A DNA stretch of 64,000 nt from Osmia lignaria lignaria (lineage: Eukaryota; Arthropoda; Insecta; Hymenoptera; Megachilidae). The DNA lies in contig NW_027478164.1 of assembly GCF_051020975.1 (NCBI RefSeq), positions 21,677,501 to 21,741,500 of the forward strand, in the 5' to 3' direction. Both the position numbers and the translations under genes were made by a program. Shown here in pieces: positions 62,559 through 64,000 of the stretch (its first letter is position 1; every line of letters starts with the position of its first letter). The notes beneath the pieces were generated by a model. It saw only the letters and a program-made list of their open reading frames with translations, was not told where the DNA came from and ran no database searches.

Positions 62559-64000
62559 GATCAGAAGCGTAGTTTTCGAGATATATCGAGATATTTAAAA
62601 GTTCCGAAGCCGCACCAACATAATAGAGATACAGAAACACCGTGGCCCATTTCGGTGAGATAACTCTGCACTAGTGCGAGCTGCAAATGCCACTTCCAGC
62701 TTAGCTGTGCAGAAGAAGAACAACAAGAAGAAGAAATATCTCGAAATATGTCCGTCAGGCCCCTTCCCTTGGGATAAATCTGCAAATATCTCGGAAACGA
62801 AGCGAGCTATAGCAAAATGTTAAGAGACCTTTTTTGTAGAGAATTAAGTTTCCTACTTTTTATGTTCTATGATATTTTTTGATCAGATGCGTAGTTCTCG
62901 AGATATATCAAGATATTTAAAAGTTCCGAAGCCGCACCAACATAATAGAGATACAGAAACACCGTGGCCCCTTTCTTTGAGATAACTCTGCACTATTGCG
63001 CGCTGCAAATGCCACTTCCAGCTTAGCTGTGCAGAGGAAGAACAACAAGAAGAAGAAATATCTCGAAATATGTCCGTCAGGCCAGTTCCTTTGAGCTGAG
63101 TCTGCAAATATCTCGGAAACGAAGCGAGCTATGGCGAAATGTTAAGAGACCTTTTTTGTAGAGAATTAAGTTTCCTACTTTTTATGTTCTATGATATTTT
63201 TTGATCAGATGCGTAGTTCTCGAGATATATCAAGATATTTAAAAGTTCCGAAGCCGCACCAACATAATAGAGATACAGAAACACCGTGGCCCCTTTCTTT
63301 GAGATAACTCTGCACTATTGCGAGCTGCAAATGCCACTTCCAGCTTAGCTGTGCAGAGGAAGAACAACAAGAAGAAGAAATATCTCGAAATATGTCCGTC
63401 AGGCCAGTTCCTTTGAGCTGAGTCTGCAAATATCTCGGAAACGAAGCGAGCTATGGCGAAATGTTAAGAGACCTTTTTTGTAGAGAATTAAGTTTCCTAC
63501 TTTTTATCTTCTATGATATTTTTTTATCAGATGCGTAGTTCTCGAGATATATCAAGATATTTAAAAGTTCCGAAGCCGCACCAACATAATAGAGATACAG
63601 AAACACCGTGGCCCCTCTCTTTGAGATAACTCTGCACTATTGCGAGCTGCAAATGCCACTTCCAGCTTAGCTGTGCAGAAGAAGAACAACAAGAAGAAGA
63701 AATATCTCGAAATATGTCCGTCAGGCCCCTTCCCTTGAGATAAATCTGCAAATATCTCGGAAACGAAGCGAGCTATGGCAAAATGTTTAGAGACCTTTCT
63801 TGTAGAGAATTAAGTTTCCTACTTTTTATGTAGTATGATATTTTTTGATCAGATGCGTAGTTCTCGAGATATATCAAGATATTTAAAAGTTCCGAAGCCG
63901 CACCAACATAATAGAGATACAGAAACACCGTGGCCCCTTTCTTTGGGATAACTCTGCACTATTGCGAGCTGCAAATGCCACTTCCAGCTTAGCTGTGCAG
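62559..64000 (+). repeat. HOR-3 copy 5, cut by window end
   Basis: The visible order is a b b d e, with e only 154 bp long. Both b monomers (62881, 63203) have GAGCTGAGTCTGC followed by GGCGAAATG, the c-less form seen in copy 3, here in tandem. 62881 also has TTGCGCGCTGC. HOR-3 evidently continues to the right of the window. Confidence 0.92.
63847..64000 (+). repeat. partial satellite monomer at right window edge
   Basis: These are the first 154 bp of an e-type monomer: TGTAGTATG before GATCAG, then CTTTGGGATAAC. It stops at CTGTGCAG just before the purine tract. The cut is the window edge. Confidence 0.95.

Larger units (their letters stand above)
1..64000 (+). repeat. 322-bp satellite DNA array, 198 full monomers
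   Basis: The window is filled end to end by one tandem repeat. The landmark GATCAG (or a one- or two-base variant) recurs at 115, 437, 759 and so on to 63847. There are 198 complete monomers, and 322 x 198 minus a net 24 bp of indels plus the 268 bp of cut ends equals 64,000 exactly. All monomers lie in the same orientation. The consensus is about 39% G+C. No unique sequence, transposon, inversion or array edge is visible, so the true array is longer than the window. Such arrays are usually centromeric or pericentromeric heterochromatin in eukaryotes. That role is inferred; no centromere-specific marker is visible. Confidence 0.98.

Noticed and set aside
1..64000. CRISPR array.
   Set aside because: The repeats are 322 bp and directly adjacent, with no short repeats, no unique spacers and no cas genes.
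1..64000. Ribosomal DNA, tRNA cluster or other RNA gene repeat.
   Set aside because: The monomer shows no tRNA box motifs or rRNA core sequences that I recognise, and 322 bp is too short for an rDNA unit. A 5S-like internal promoter was also not seen.
1..64000. Transposable element or retroelement tandem array.
   Set aside because: No terminal repeats, target site duplications, reverse transcriptase or transposase motifs are seen, and no copy is interrupted.
1..64000. Assembly artefact (false expansion by an assembler).
   Set aside because: Monomers differ from each other in ordered, HOR-specific ways and carry private changes, which simple duplication errors would not create. The near-identical HOR-2 and HOR-1 copies remain the places where copy number could be wrong, and only spanning reads can settle that.

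Overview
The whole 64,000-base window is one uninterrupted head-to-tail tandem array of a satellite DNA with a 322-bp monomer. Counting the recurring GATCAG landmark gives 198 complete monomers plus two cut ends (114 bp at the left, 154 bp at the right). The arithmetic closes exactly: 192 monomers are 322 bp, and the other six are 319, 323, 317, 321, 321 and 307 bp. I found no inverted monomer, no transposon insertion, no unique DNA, no RNA gene and no convincing protein-coding gene. The consensus monomer is about 39% G+C, and its CpG count (11, against roughly 12 expected) shows no CpG depletion.

Organism: an array this long and this regular is typical of eukaryotic centromeric or pericentromeric heterochromatin. 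Undepleted CpG fits an organism with little germline CpG methylation, such as many insects and other invertebrates, better than a vertebrate. This is a weak inference. I do not recognise the satellite family by name and there is no gene to identify the taxon.

Layout (monomers numbered from GATCAG): 1-8808, mixed monomers with a dimer repeat and one trimer unit; 8809-11384, a trimer (966-bp) repeat; 11063-12350, a shortened copy of 7199-8486; 12351-13960, a local trimer family with private variants; 13961-23935, mixed A-type and B-type monomers with two segmental duplications (14927-15570 with 20399-21042, and 15571-17502 with 22004-23935); 23936-29729, higher-order repeat HOR-1 (two 9-monomer copies of 2897 bp) followed by scrambled pieces to 31017; 31018-34544, mixed monomers, including a 15-bp deletion and an edge of HOR-2; 34545-43560, HOR-2 (copies of 9, 10 and 9 monomers, almost identical); 43561-51610, a chimeric monomer then mixed monomers with local dimer repeats; 51611-64000, HOR-3 (copies of 8, 9, 7 and 10 monomers and a partial fifth), which also shows a 17-monomer (5474-bp) super-period.

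No genes act together here. The biology is the array itself: a limited set of monomer haplotypes that have been shuffled, amplified and locally homogenised by unequal exchange, nearly always in exact register. Each monomer carries an internal direct repeat 114 bp apart, a 49-bp dyad able to form a hairpin or cruciform, a GAA/CAA-rich purine tract where two of the length changes fall, and a T-rich joint. Short open frames (74 codons on the minus strand, 76 on the plus strand) recur once per monomer, but they look like by-products of the repeat.
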